A stretch of DNA of 6,834 bases from Ruminococcaceae bacterium UBA1213. GTDB lineage: Bacteria > Bacillota > Clostridia > Oscillospirales > Acutalibacteraceae. The notes below the pieces were generated by a model that did not search any database, was not told the DNA's origin, and saw nothing but the letters and a program-made list of their open reading frames with translations. The translations under genes and the position numbers were made by a program. How positions within the stretch are numbered: the stretch's first letter is position 1; each line of letters begins with the position of its first letter. The stretch is taken from NCBI GenBank assembly GCA_002309275.1, contig DBXL01000155.1, forward strand, positions 12,804-19,637. The letters run 5' to 3'. This document shows positions 1 through 6,197 of this stretch, piece after piece.

Positions 1-1043
1 TACCACCAGCCTGCATAGGAATTCTTGTGATATTTGAAATCCTCGTCATTTTCAAGAACATGGTCCCACTGTTCCAGGTGCATATCATGCTTATTCGGTC
101 CGTATGAGCCGTCATCATGCACATAACCTACGTCTTCATGCTGGGTGTCCATTCTCTCATAGAAAAGCATTGCTCCGCTGACAAATCTTTCATCATACTC
201 TTTCTTGACAAGTGCCAAAAGGGAATATGTTCTTATAAAGCTTTCAGGAAGTACAATAACATCATCGTCCATAAGTAAAACATGAGTCGGATTATACTCC
301 GTGTCATTGATACTCTCTATCATGCCTCTTGTATAACCGCCGGAACCGCCTACATTCGCATTCGGCGAGTAATGCACATATTCACTTATCATGCTTTCAC
401 TGTCAAGAACCTTTCCGCCGTCATTGTCGATTATCCTTACACGGATATGGTCCTTGGCAGGCTCATCTGTATAGAAAAGCTCTCTTTCAAGTATCTTGAT
501 ATTACTTGTGATATAGTCCTCTTTCTTGAAAGTAACTGTTACGATGGATATTCTGACATCATTAATTTTACTGTCATCCACTATCGTTGACCAGTAGCCC
601 GAATAAAAGCAGAAATCTTCATCATTTTCATCTTCGGTATCATATACATCTATCTGAAAGCCCACGGTAGTAGCCCTTATCTGTCTGGGGACAAACAGGG
701 ATATTTCTGTCTTTTCTTTCAGGTCGTACTCCTTTGACGGATAAAATTCTTTCAGAATTTCCGCTCCGTCATGGTAGTGTCCGAACATGGTGATTTTAAA
801 TTTGCCCTTGCAGACGAGATTCAATTCTATATCGCCCGCATTGGTATATTTTTTCCACTTGCCTATTGAAAAGCTGTTGAAATAGGTGAAGAACTCCACA
901 AAATCGCCTGCTTTCAGCGTAAAGGCGGATTTGATTTTATTATAACTGAAACTGTCTCCACGGTACATCATTCCGAGATGGTCATCAAGATATTTATTGC
1001 TTTTCAGAATAATATTCTGAAGTTTAAACTTTACATTGCTCAT
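1..1043 (-). CDS. GlfT2-like galactofuranosyltransferase, 3' end cut by window edge
   Basis: The first 347 residues are present; the rest lies beyond position 1. Residues about 1-150 resemble the N-terminal beta-sandwich of mycobacterial GlfT2, including TYFNSF followed by a W/K-rich stretch (53-66) and YSGYWS (147-152). A GT-A, family GT2 fold starts at RISIVTVTF (164-172). It continues with NANVGGSGGYTRG (228-240) for nucleotide-sugar binding, the metal-binding triad MDDDV (D259-D261, bases 269-261), and GWW at 345-347, next to which GlfT2 has its acceptor-site Trp pair. Motif order and spacing match M. tuberculosis GlfT2 closely (recalled: DDD 256-258, WW 347-348). GlfT2 transfers Galf from UDP-Galf at the inner membrane face to build galactan. 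The catalytic-base WDD region would lie off the window. The start ATG has the site AGGGGAG 8 bases upstream and lies 14 bp after the preceding gene. Family call is firm; linkage specificity is unknown, and a polymer other than galactan is possible. Confidence 0.88.
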   Translation of the reverse strand, partial: MSNVKFKLQNIILKSNKYLDDHLGMMYRGDSFSYNKIKSAFTLKAGDFVEFFTYFNSFSIGKWKKYTNAGDIELNLVCKGKFKITMFGHYHDGAEILKEFYPSKEYDLKEKTEISLFVPRQIRATTVGFQIDVYDTEDENDEDFCFYSGYWSTIVDDSKINDVRISIVTVTFKKEDYITSNIKILERELFYTDEPAKDHIRVRIIDNDGGKVLDSESMISEYVHYSPNANVGGSGGYTRGMIESINDTEYNPTHVLLMDDDVIVLPESFIRTYSLLALVKKEYDERFVSGAMLFYERMDTQHEDVGYVHDDGSYGPNKHDMHLEQWDHVLENDEDFKYHKNSYAGWW

Positions 1044-1051
1044 TTTTCAGA

Positions 1052-1058
1052 CTCCCCT
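1052..1058 (-). promoter_or_regulatory. Ribosome binding site of the GlfT2-like gene
   Basis: Read on the minus strand the sequence is AGGGGAG, ending 8 bases before the ATG at 1043. It begins at the last base of the TGA stop of the upstream pyruvyl-transferase-like gene (1060-1058). This stop/ribosome-binding-site overlap suggests translational coupling between the two genes. Confidence 0.8.
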
Positions 1059-2158
1059 CACACAAGATATTGTTTAAGCCATTCTGCCGACTGTCCACGC
1101 TGTTCTTCAAGCAGTTTGCCTACTTTGTTATATCTTATCGGCATTCTGAAAAGATATTCCTTTACCCTGAAGTCATCTTCCTCTAAAACGATTCTTTCAT
1201 CTATGCCGAGTGAAAACAGAGTTGCATAAGTCTGCCTTGTATAAGTATCCGTTTCAGAGCCTGCAAATACAAACGGCTTATTGAAAAGTACCGCAAGGCA
1301 TACCGTGCTGAAATCGTCTGTTATGACAAATTCGGAATGAATGATATAATATATAAAATCCTCAACTGTGTCATTCAGTGAACATTCAAAACCTGTCTTT
1401 GACTTTGATTTGTCAGAAACTCCCAAATCCGCAAGGCTTCTCAAAGGATTTGACGACCTCTCTGCAATGATGTCATTTGCACGCATGACAAGCTCTTTTT
1501 TTCTTGCCGTAACATTCTTTATATAGGAAAACACAAAGCTTTCAGCCGTTTCCGCACGCTTGGCAGGGGCATTTTCTGCCGCCTTCTCAAAAACGCTCCT
1601 GTCACACATCAATATAGGATTCAATACCACTTTCGGCTCTATTCCAAGATGCTGTCCCATTATCTCCGCATCGTTATAGTCCCCCACAGATATTCCGGCA
1701 TATCTCTTTAAATAGTGTATGCTCAGTTTTTTATCCTCGCCGTGAGGTCCTGTATAATCTCCGCCAAAGCCTGTTGCATAAGATATTTTTGTCTTGCTGT
1801 CGGAAACGCCCTCAAAATAGTAATGGAAATTGGCTTCCTTTCCGCAGAGTTCATAACTCCACAGAGGGTGTGAGCCTGATATATATACATCATTTTCCTT
1901 TTCTAATTTAAGGAAATCTCCCGAATTATAGCAGACAGGTGCAACCTTGCAGTTTTTATATATAAACTTTCCTGCCGCACTGTCGGCTGATGTATCAATG
2001 TCTGTCCAGAAGCGGAAAGGCTTATTCAAAAGTACTGCATCATATCCAAAACTTTCAACCGTCTTTGCAAGTGCAAACGCTGAAATGATATTTCCATAAT
2101 CCTGCATAAACCACAATGTTTCAAGTGCAGCCTGTTTTTTGGTTTTTTCTTTACTCAT
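1058..2158 (-). CDS. Diverged polysaccharide pyruvyl transferase family protein, signature residues lost
   Basis: This 366-residue protein is full length for a PS_pyruv_trans domain and is visibly homologous to the three other PPT units here. It shares DYGNIISAFAL (20-30, versus NYGSM..YYAL), ISYATGFG (125-132, versus IAYATSFG), VVLNPILMCD (177-186), and an EWLKQ C-terminal helix. Two hallmarks are altered. The FLVGSDQLWN segment has become YISGSHPLWS (92-101), and the TDS-x-HG motif, whose His is conserved in the family and implicated in pyruvyl transfer, has become TDDFST (280-285, bases 1321-1304), with Ser in place of His. The N-terminal GIIG strand is also replaced by ALETLW. Active PPTs move pyruvate from phosphoenolpyruvate to a sugar as a ketal. 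This copy may be inactive, structural, or have another activity. The ATG at 2158 follows GGGAGGA by 7 bases; the gap to the large upstream gene is 25 bp, consistent with one operon. Confidence 0.85.
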   Translation of the reverse strand: MSKEKTKKQAALETLWFMQDYGNIISAFALAKTVESFGYDAVLLNKPFRFWTDIDTSADSAAGKFIYKNCKVAPVCYNSGDFLKLEKENDVYISGSHPLWSYELCGKEANFHYYFEGVSDSKTKISYATGFGGDYTGPHGEDKKLSIHYLKRYAGISVGDYNDAEIMGQHLGIEPKVVLNPILMCDRSVFEKAAENAPAKRAETAESFVFSYIKNVTARKKELVMRANDIIAERSSNPLRSLADLGVSDKSKSKTGFECSLNDTVEDFIYYIIHSEFVITDDFSTVCLAVLFNKPFVFAGSETDTYTRQTYATLFSLGIDERIVLEEDDFRVKEYLFRMPIRYNKVGKLLEEQRGQSAEWLKQYLV

Positions 2159-2165
2159 TTAAAAA

Positions 2166-2172
2166 TCCTCCC
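2166..2172 (-). promoter_or_regulatory. Ribosome binding site of the diverged PPT gene
   Basis: GGGAGGA on the minus strand, 7 bases before the ATG at 2158, inside the 25-bp gap after the stop of the large fusion gene. It is a near-consensus site and fixes the start. Confidence 0.85.
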
Positions 2173-2183
2173 AAACGGAAATA

Positions 2184-3779
2184 TTATATAAATATCTCAA
2201 ATATAACGGGCTTGTCCGTTTCGGCAAAAAATTCCGAAATGCCGCCGTCAAATTCCTCTTTATTATGTGAAGATATATATTTGAATCCAAGAGCCTTTGT
2301 CATAGCCTCCACAACGTCCATTTTATGAGGTATTATATTATGTTCACCGAATTTTTTTGCTGCCAGAGCACCGCCGTCATTCAAGAGCATGATATGCACA
2401 TTTTTCTTTATTTCCGATACGTACAAAGCATTGATGTCTTTGATAAAGTCGCTTTCGTCTATGAGCAGATAACTTTCACTGTTATCAACAGCAGACTGTC
2501 CCAGGAATGCGGAAACGGCACCATATCCGCCATTTGCCCTCGTGACAGCAAAAACTTTTACACCCGGCTTGATAGCAAATCTGTTAATATGGTCCATAGC
2601 CTTTCCTGTACCGATATTCAGTACGGCATTATCGGGTATGCCTATCACAAATCTTTCAACGGCATATAATTTTGAATAATGTCCCGTATGAGGCGGAACA
2701 CACCTGTCACATTCATCTTTCCAGATACTGTAATACTTATTGTCATTGAAGGAATCCCCTGCAAGCCTTACGAACTTTCTGAAAAAAGTACCTGCCGAGC
2801 ATTCAAACACCCTCAATACATTATGATATATATCCACTATTTCGCCGTCTTCCGAAACATTCCAGTGACCGACAGGCGAACCTCTTGACATGAGTTTCTT
2901 CACTATCTTATCAGAGAAAGAACTCTGACCGCCCACTGTAATGACCGCATCTGCCCACAGCGTATCACAGAAATCACTGTCACTTACACTGTTTATTACA
3001 TCATTCGGCACTAATGCCTTATCACAGTTCAGATTGGAAAGGGTGTCTTTTATAATAACACAATTATATCTCTCCGCAAATTCATTCACAGCGTCCTCGT
3101 CCTGCTTGGAAAGAGGTCTGTTCTGTCCGTAGATGACAAGTATTCTTTTGATTTGCTTGAGCCTGTCAGCCCTTGCTTTCCATGCAGCGTCACCGCTTAT
3201 AGTTGTTATCTTGTCTATGATTCTTCTGTTGACAAGCGATAAATCATCATTATTCAATGACTGGTCTATATTGCTCTCTATCGGTATATTAATATGAACA
3301 GGTCCTCTTGAAAAGCGGTCAAGCTCCAATATGGCACTGCAAATATCACTTCTGAGTTTCCACTGTGAAAGCTCATCAAACTGTCTTGTAATTGTCACAC
3401 TCTTTTTAACTGCACTGCCGAATATATCATTCTGGGGCGGAATCACACATTCTCCCTGTCCCGAACAGAATGAACGGTCAGCCGTCAATGCAAGTACGGG
3501 TAAATGCTGACTTTTCGCCTCTCTGAGTGCTGCAAGACACTCCGACGCTGCCGAACCCGAACCACAGCATAATACAACTCTCCTGTTGAGCCTCTGGGAT
3601 ATTCCCAATGCATAGAAACCTGCACTTCTTTCATCTTCCACGGTATATATCTTAAAGAACGGATCGGAAGAAAACAGCCTTACTAAATTAATATTCTCCC
3701 TGCTCGGTGAGATGACTATATTGTCTATTCCATAGGACTTGATATATTCAACAACGGTCTTGCACCTGTTGAAATCATT
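2184..3779 (-). other. Domain: ThDP-dependent MenD-like module of the fusion protein
   Basis: This is the C-terminal 531 residues, close to the size of a whole MenD (about 556 in E. coli). Evidence for MenD rather than acetolactate synthase is the DERSAGFYALG, LTADR, GHWNVSEDGE and DINAL...LLNDGG pattern. Glu815 (bases 3632-3630) matches the catalytic Glu of ThDP enzymes. In the PP domain the GD of the usual GDG/GDL motif reads ID (Asp1206, bases 2459-2457), and the Asn ligand (Asn1232, bases 2381-2379) is 26 residues further on, a normal distance. By hand alignment, the Asn-Gln pair that E. coli MenD has about 10 residues after the Arg of TADR reads Cys-Val here (876-877), which argues against the menaquinone reaction. 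Confidence 0.8.
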
Positions 3780-6074
3780 GGTAAGCTGTGCATTCTGCTC
3801 ATCAGAAAGAGCTATTCTCTTTACAGGCTCCTTCTTCTTTTCAAGGACATTTTTCAGCCAGTTATAAGAATCTTCTTTTATTTTATTCAGCTTTTCATAA
3901 GGCACTCCGTAATCACAGCCGTCAAACAGTCCATATTGCTCATTAATGCACTCAGGCGACTCAAAAAGTCTGTATCTCAGGTCTATCGGCTCAAGCAGAG
4001 AAAGGAATCTTTCCGCACCTCTCTTGCTGTTCATGAGAGTGACAAAAGGCTTTTTGAATATAATCGAAAAGATAGTTCCATGAAAACTGTCTGTAAATAC
4101 ACCGCTTGCATGGTCGTAGTACCACATCCACTCATACAAATCGACATCTCTCTTGACTTCCACATTGCCCTTGCCTGTGAGGTCAAGCCTGTTTTTATTT
4201 ATCTCCCAGTTTTTAGGCGGTTCATCAAGCATGACTATCACTTTCATATTCTTGTCAACAGAGAGCTGTTCCAGCCTGTGACCTATCTCTGCATTCGGAT
4301 CAAGCACATATGCCAGTATATACGGCTCACTTTCCTCCAGCTTTGCCATGTTGACAAGTGTATAATAATCTTCCATATCACAAAGGAATGTCGGATCGCA
4401 TACCTGCACAACATCTTTTACACCAAAACTGTTCTCACATATCTCATGCGAAAGTCTGTCCCTTACGGATACGCCGTCAAATCTCCTGAGATTTGCGGCA
4501 CTCACTCTTTTTTCTTCCTCCGTGCCCTTATAGGGTTTTCCGAAAGACGTGCCGTAGGCAATTTTCTTTGTATTGTCATCTACAAAGCCCAGAAAATACA
4601 TCTGCTTGTAAGGTCTGCTCAGTCCCACATTCCAGAGCTGGTCAGAACCTACCAAAAATCCCCTGCACTCCTTATTCAGCTCATATAGCTTACTTAAACG
4701 CTTTTTATCGCTGATTTTATAAAATACATTCGCTATATTATACGGGTGTGACTTGTTCAAAATTATCTCATGGTCGGGCTTTAAGGGATTTTCTATCATC
4801 AACACGGAATATCCCATTTTTACAACGGTCTGATGCAACGCATAATAGGTTGCCATGCTTCCGTAGTTTCTTCCGAACCACAAACCGATGATTCCCAAGT
4901 CGTATTTCTTATCTTCATTTGCTACTTCCGGCAGCACAAAATCCACCTCTTTCTGTGGCATTTTTGGTATGCTCACAACCTTTACTGTCTGCTCAATAGG
5001 ACATGAAAGTGCTTCTTCAAGCCATGCAAAGCTCCGCTTTCTCTCATGCTCCATAATTTCGCTTATCCTGTCATAGTTCACGGGCTGCAAAATCACATCA
5101 TTATTGATAAGCTCTGACGCTTCATTCACAATCCTGTCATTACATTCAAATATATTGCCAAGTGAACGGAATCTTGAAAAACCTCTGTCAACATTTCCTA
5201 TCGCCATGAAATTCTTTTTGAATATCAGAGAGAAACATACTCCGTGACAGGAATCTGTCACAACATATTCCGCATGGCTCAGATAATACAGCCAGTCCTC
5301 TACCTGTAAATTTTCAATGCAGTTGTCAAGACCAAGATTTCTTCTGTTCTCATCAAATCTCCATAAACTTCCGTCAAGCAGATTGATTATCTTGATACCG
5401 CCCAGCTTTTCCGATATATGCAAAAGTGCATCTCTTTTTTCGGGTGACGGATCAAGTATATACGCCGCCATGAAACGCTCATTTTCATTGTGCTGTGACT
5501 TCTCTATCAAAGGCTGATAGACTTCATGCGAATCCACAAGGAATACAGGATTCAATACTCTCTGAGCCTCTATCCCGTACATATCACGGCATATTCTTAC
5601 ACCGTCAGCTTCCCTCAATGCAATCGCATTGAATTTTCTCATATATTTTGCAATTTCAACTCTCTGCTCGGGTGACGCAAAATCTATTTCATGTCCGAAA
5701 GATGTTGCATATGCAATTTTTCTTTTGGTATCGTCTGCAAAGTCAAGATAAAACGTTTTGCCGAAATTCTGACTTATTCCATAGTTCCAGAGCTGGTCTG
5801 AACCTACAAGAAAACCTTCACATATATCATTCAACTTTTTAAGGTCACTTAAAGAATATATCTCACTTATATTATAATGCTCTTTTGCAAATCGCCTTGA
5901 ATGAGTATCTGTATGTTCAATATCCGTTTTTCCCTCTCTGTTGAGGGGTTTATCTATCATCAAAACGGATTTTCCCATAGACTGCACTGCACGGTTAAGT
6001 GCATAATACGTCATCATTGAACCGTAGTTGCAGCCCTGCCATACGCCTATTATGCCTACATCGTATCTATCCAT
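2184..6074 (-). CDS. Three-domain fusion: PPT-PPT-ThDP enzyme (MenD-like), about 1296 aa
   Basis: Numbering is from the ATG at 6074. PPT domain 1 (about 3-356) has GIIGVWQGCNYGSM (7-20), GSDQLWN (91-97) and TDSCHG (273-278). PPT domain 2 (about 390-742) has GIIGLWFGRNYGSM (394-407), GSDQLWN (476-482) and TDSFHG (661-666). A linker leads to a ThDP enzyme (about 766-1296) with MenD-style PYR, middle and PP domains: SPSR (789-792), cofactor-activating Glu815 in VEDERSAGFYALG, CGSGSA (837-842), LTADR (863-867), a GHWNVSEDGE middle segment, and a diverged metal motif with Asp1206 and Asn1232. PPTs transfer pyruvate from phosphoenolpyruvate onto sugars; MenD enzymes condense a 2-oxo acid with an acceptor. 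No signal peptide or membrane span is seen, so it is probably cytosolic, acting on a nucleotide- or lipid-linked precursor. The frame is open throughout, with no sign of frameshift. An in-frame ATG at 6146 would add 24 residues, but lacks a good ribosome binding site. The real product and substrate are unknown. Confidence 0.88.
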   Translation of the reverse strand: MDRYDVGIIGVWQGCNYGSMMTYYALNRAVQSMGKSVLMIDKPLNREGKTDIEHTDTHSRRFAKEHYNISEIYSLSDLKKLNDICEGFLVGSDQLWNYGISQNFGKTFYLDFADDTKRKIAYATSFGHEIDFASPEQRVEIAKYMRKFNAIALREADGVRICRDMYGIEAQRVLNPVFLVDSHEVYQPLIEKSQHNENERFMAAYILDPSPEKRDALLHISEKLGGIKIINLLDGSLWRFDENRRNLGLDNCIENLQVEDWLYYLSHAEYVVTDSCHGVCFSLIFKKNFMAIGNVDRGFSRFRSLGNIFECNDRIVNEASELINNDVILQPVNYDRISEIMEHERKRSFAWLEEALSCPIEQTVKVVSIPKMPQKEVDFVLPEVANEDKKYDLGIIGLWFGRNYGSMATYYALHQTVVKMGYSVLMIENPLKPDHEIILNKSHPYNIANVFYKISDKKRLSKLYELNKECRGFLVGSDQLWNVGLSRPYKQMYFLGFVDDNTKKIAYGTSFGKPYKGTEEEKRVSAANLRRFDGVSVRDRLSHEICENSFGVKDVVQVCDPTFLCDMEDYYTLVNMAKLEESEPYILAYVLDPNAEIGHRLEQLSVDKNMKVIVMLDEPPKNWEINKNRLDLTGKGNVEVKRDVDLYEWMWYYDHASGVFTDSFHGTIFSIIFKKPFVTLMNSKRGAERFLSLLEPIDLRYRLFESPECINEQYGLFDGCDYGVPYEKLNKIKEDSYNWLKNVLEKKKEPVKRIALSDEQNAQLTNDFNRCKTVVEYIKSYGIDNIVISPSRENINLVRLFSSDPFFKIYTVEDERSAGFYALGISQRLNRRVVLCCGSGSAASECLAALREAKSQHLPVLALTADRSFCSGQGECVIPPQNDIFGSAVKKSVTITRQFDELSQWKLRSDICSAILELDRFSRGPVHINIPIESNIDQSLNNDDLSLVNRRIIDKITTISGDAAWKARADRLKQIKRILVIYGQNRPLSKQDEDAVNEFAERYNCVIIKDTLSNLNCDKALVPNDVINSVSDSDFCDTLWADAVITVGGQSSFSDKIVKKLMSRGSPVGHWNVSEDGEIVDIYHNVLRVFECSAGTFFRKFVRLAGDSFNDNKYYSIWKDECDRCVPPHTGHYSKLYAVERFVIGIPDNAVLNIGTGKAMDHINRFAIKPGVKVFAVTRANGGYGAVSAFLGQSAVDNSESYLLIDESDFIKDINALYVSEIKKNVHIMLLNDGGALAAKKFGEHNIIPHKMDVVEAMTKALGFKYISSHNKEEFDGGISEFFAETDKPVIFEIFI
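3849..4907 (-). repeat. Tandem unit 2: second PPT domain of the fusion protein
   Basis: A complete PS_pyruv_trans domain with both GSDQLWN and TDSFHG (bases 4094-4077) intact. It repeats unit 1 about 1155-1164 bases away with the same motif order. DNA similarity is still visible around GSDQLWN: a 14-base identical stretch (4630-4643 versus 5785-5798), one mismatch, then 8 more identical bases. Confidence 0.85.
5007..6068 (-). repeat. Tandem unit 1: first PPT domain of the fusion protein
   Basis: A complete PS_pyruv_trans domain with intact GSDQLWN and TDSCHG (bases 5258-5241). It is more like the partial PPT upstream (FKKNF, RGFSRF.S.G, NLLDG, NPVFL versus DPVFL) than like unit 2 in its C-terminal half, suggesting stepwise duplication. 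A 19-base identical stretch is shared with that upstream gene (5209-5227 and 6409-6427, exactly 1200 bases apart). Confidence 0.85.
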
Positions 6075-6086
6075 ACGCACTTTTTT

Positions 6087-6092
6087 CCCCCT
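6087..6092 (-). promoter_or_regulatory. Ribosome binding site of the PPT-PPT-ThDP gene, inside an A7G5A6 tract
   Basis: AGGGGG on the minus strand is the only strong purine site near the 5' end of the fusion gene. It lies 12 bases before the ATG at 6074 and 6 bases before an in-frame GTG at 6080, so either could be the real start (2 residues apart). The upstream ATG at 6146 has no comparable site. The site is embedded in a homopurine run, A7 G5 A6 (6098-6081). Confidence 0.6.
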
Positions 6093-6102
6093 TTTTTTGA
6101 GT

Positions 6103-6142
6103 GGAAACAGAGTTTCTTTATGCCAAAAAACTCCCTGTTTCT
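6103..6142 (-). promoter_or_regulatory. Imperfect inverted repeat (leader hairpin) upstream of the fusion gene
   Basis: On the plus strand, GAAACA (6104-6109) pairs with TGTTTC (6136-6141) and GAGTTT (6110-6115) pairs with AAACTC (6128-6133), with a 2-base bulge (6134-6135). TTT (6117-6119) and AAA (6125-6127) can extend the stem to a 5-base loop. In the minus-strand transcript the hairpin ends about 11 bases before the AGGGGG site. No U-run follows it, so it is not a classical intrinsic terminator. It may be a leader regulatory, stabilising or processing element. Its position supports the downstream start at 6074. Confidence 0.5.
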
Positions 6143-6187
6143 CCATAACCCATTTATTTCAAAGCAAAATCAATGCATTTCTCCATA
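6138..6187 (-). repeat. Pair of 10-bp direct repeats in the intergenic gap
   Basis: The minus-strand sequence TATGGAGAAA occurs at 6187-6178 and again at 6147-6138, 40 bases apart, flanking an AT-rich stretch. The left copy overlaps the arm of the inverted repeat at 6136-6142. The copies could come from local duplication or by chance; no function is assigned. Confidence 0.3.
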
Positions 6188-6197
6188 TTGAATGTTC

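Noticed and set aside
282..590. Plus-strand open frame of 102 codons
   Set aside because: It is antisense to the GT-A domain of the GlfT2-like gene, including the DDD-adjacent region. The peptide looks unconstrained.
2184..3779. ThDP module as true menD of menaquinone synthesis
   Set aside because: No men genes are present, it is fused to PPT domains, and by hand alignment substrate-pocket residues differ. The gene symbol was therefore withheld.
3936..4688. Plus-strand open frame of 250 codons
   Set aside because: It is wholly antisense to the second PPT domain, shows no recognisable domain or ribosome binding site, and the minus-strand frame has clear homology. It is a shadow frame.
6103..6142. 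Hairpin read as an intrinsic terminator
   Set aside because: No T-run follows the stem on the minus strand, where an A-rich and G-rich tract follows instead. There is no plus-strand gene for it to end.
6140..6170. Possible promoter for the fusion gene (TTGATT, 17-base spacer, GGTTAT on the minus strand)
   Set aside because: Only 4 of 6 and 3 of 6 matches to -35 and -10, in an AT-rich gap where such matches arise by chance.
6154..6186. Tiny minus-strand frame MEKCIDFALK in the intergenic gap
   Set aside because: It has 10 codons and only a weak GAGAA upstream. It could be a leader peptide, but nothing beyond the open frame supports it.
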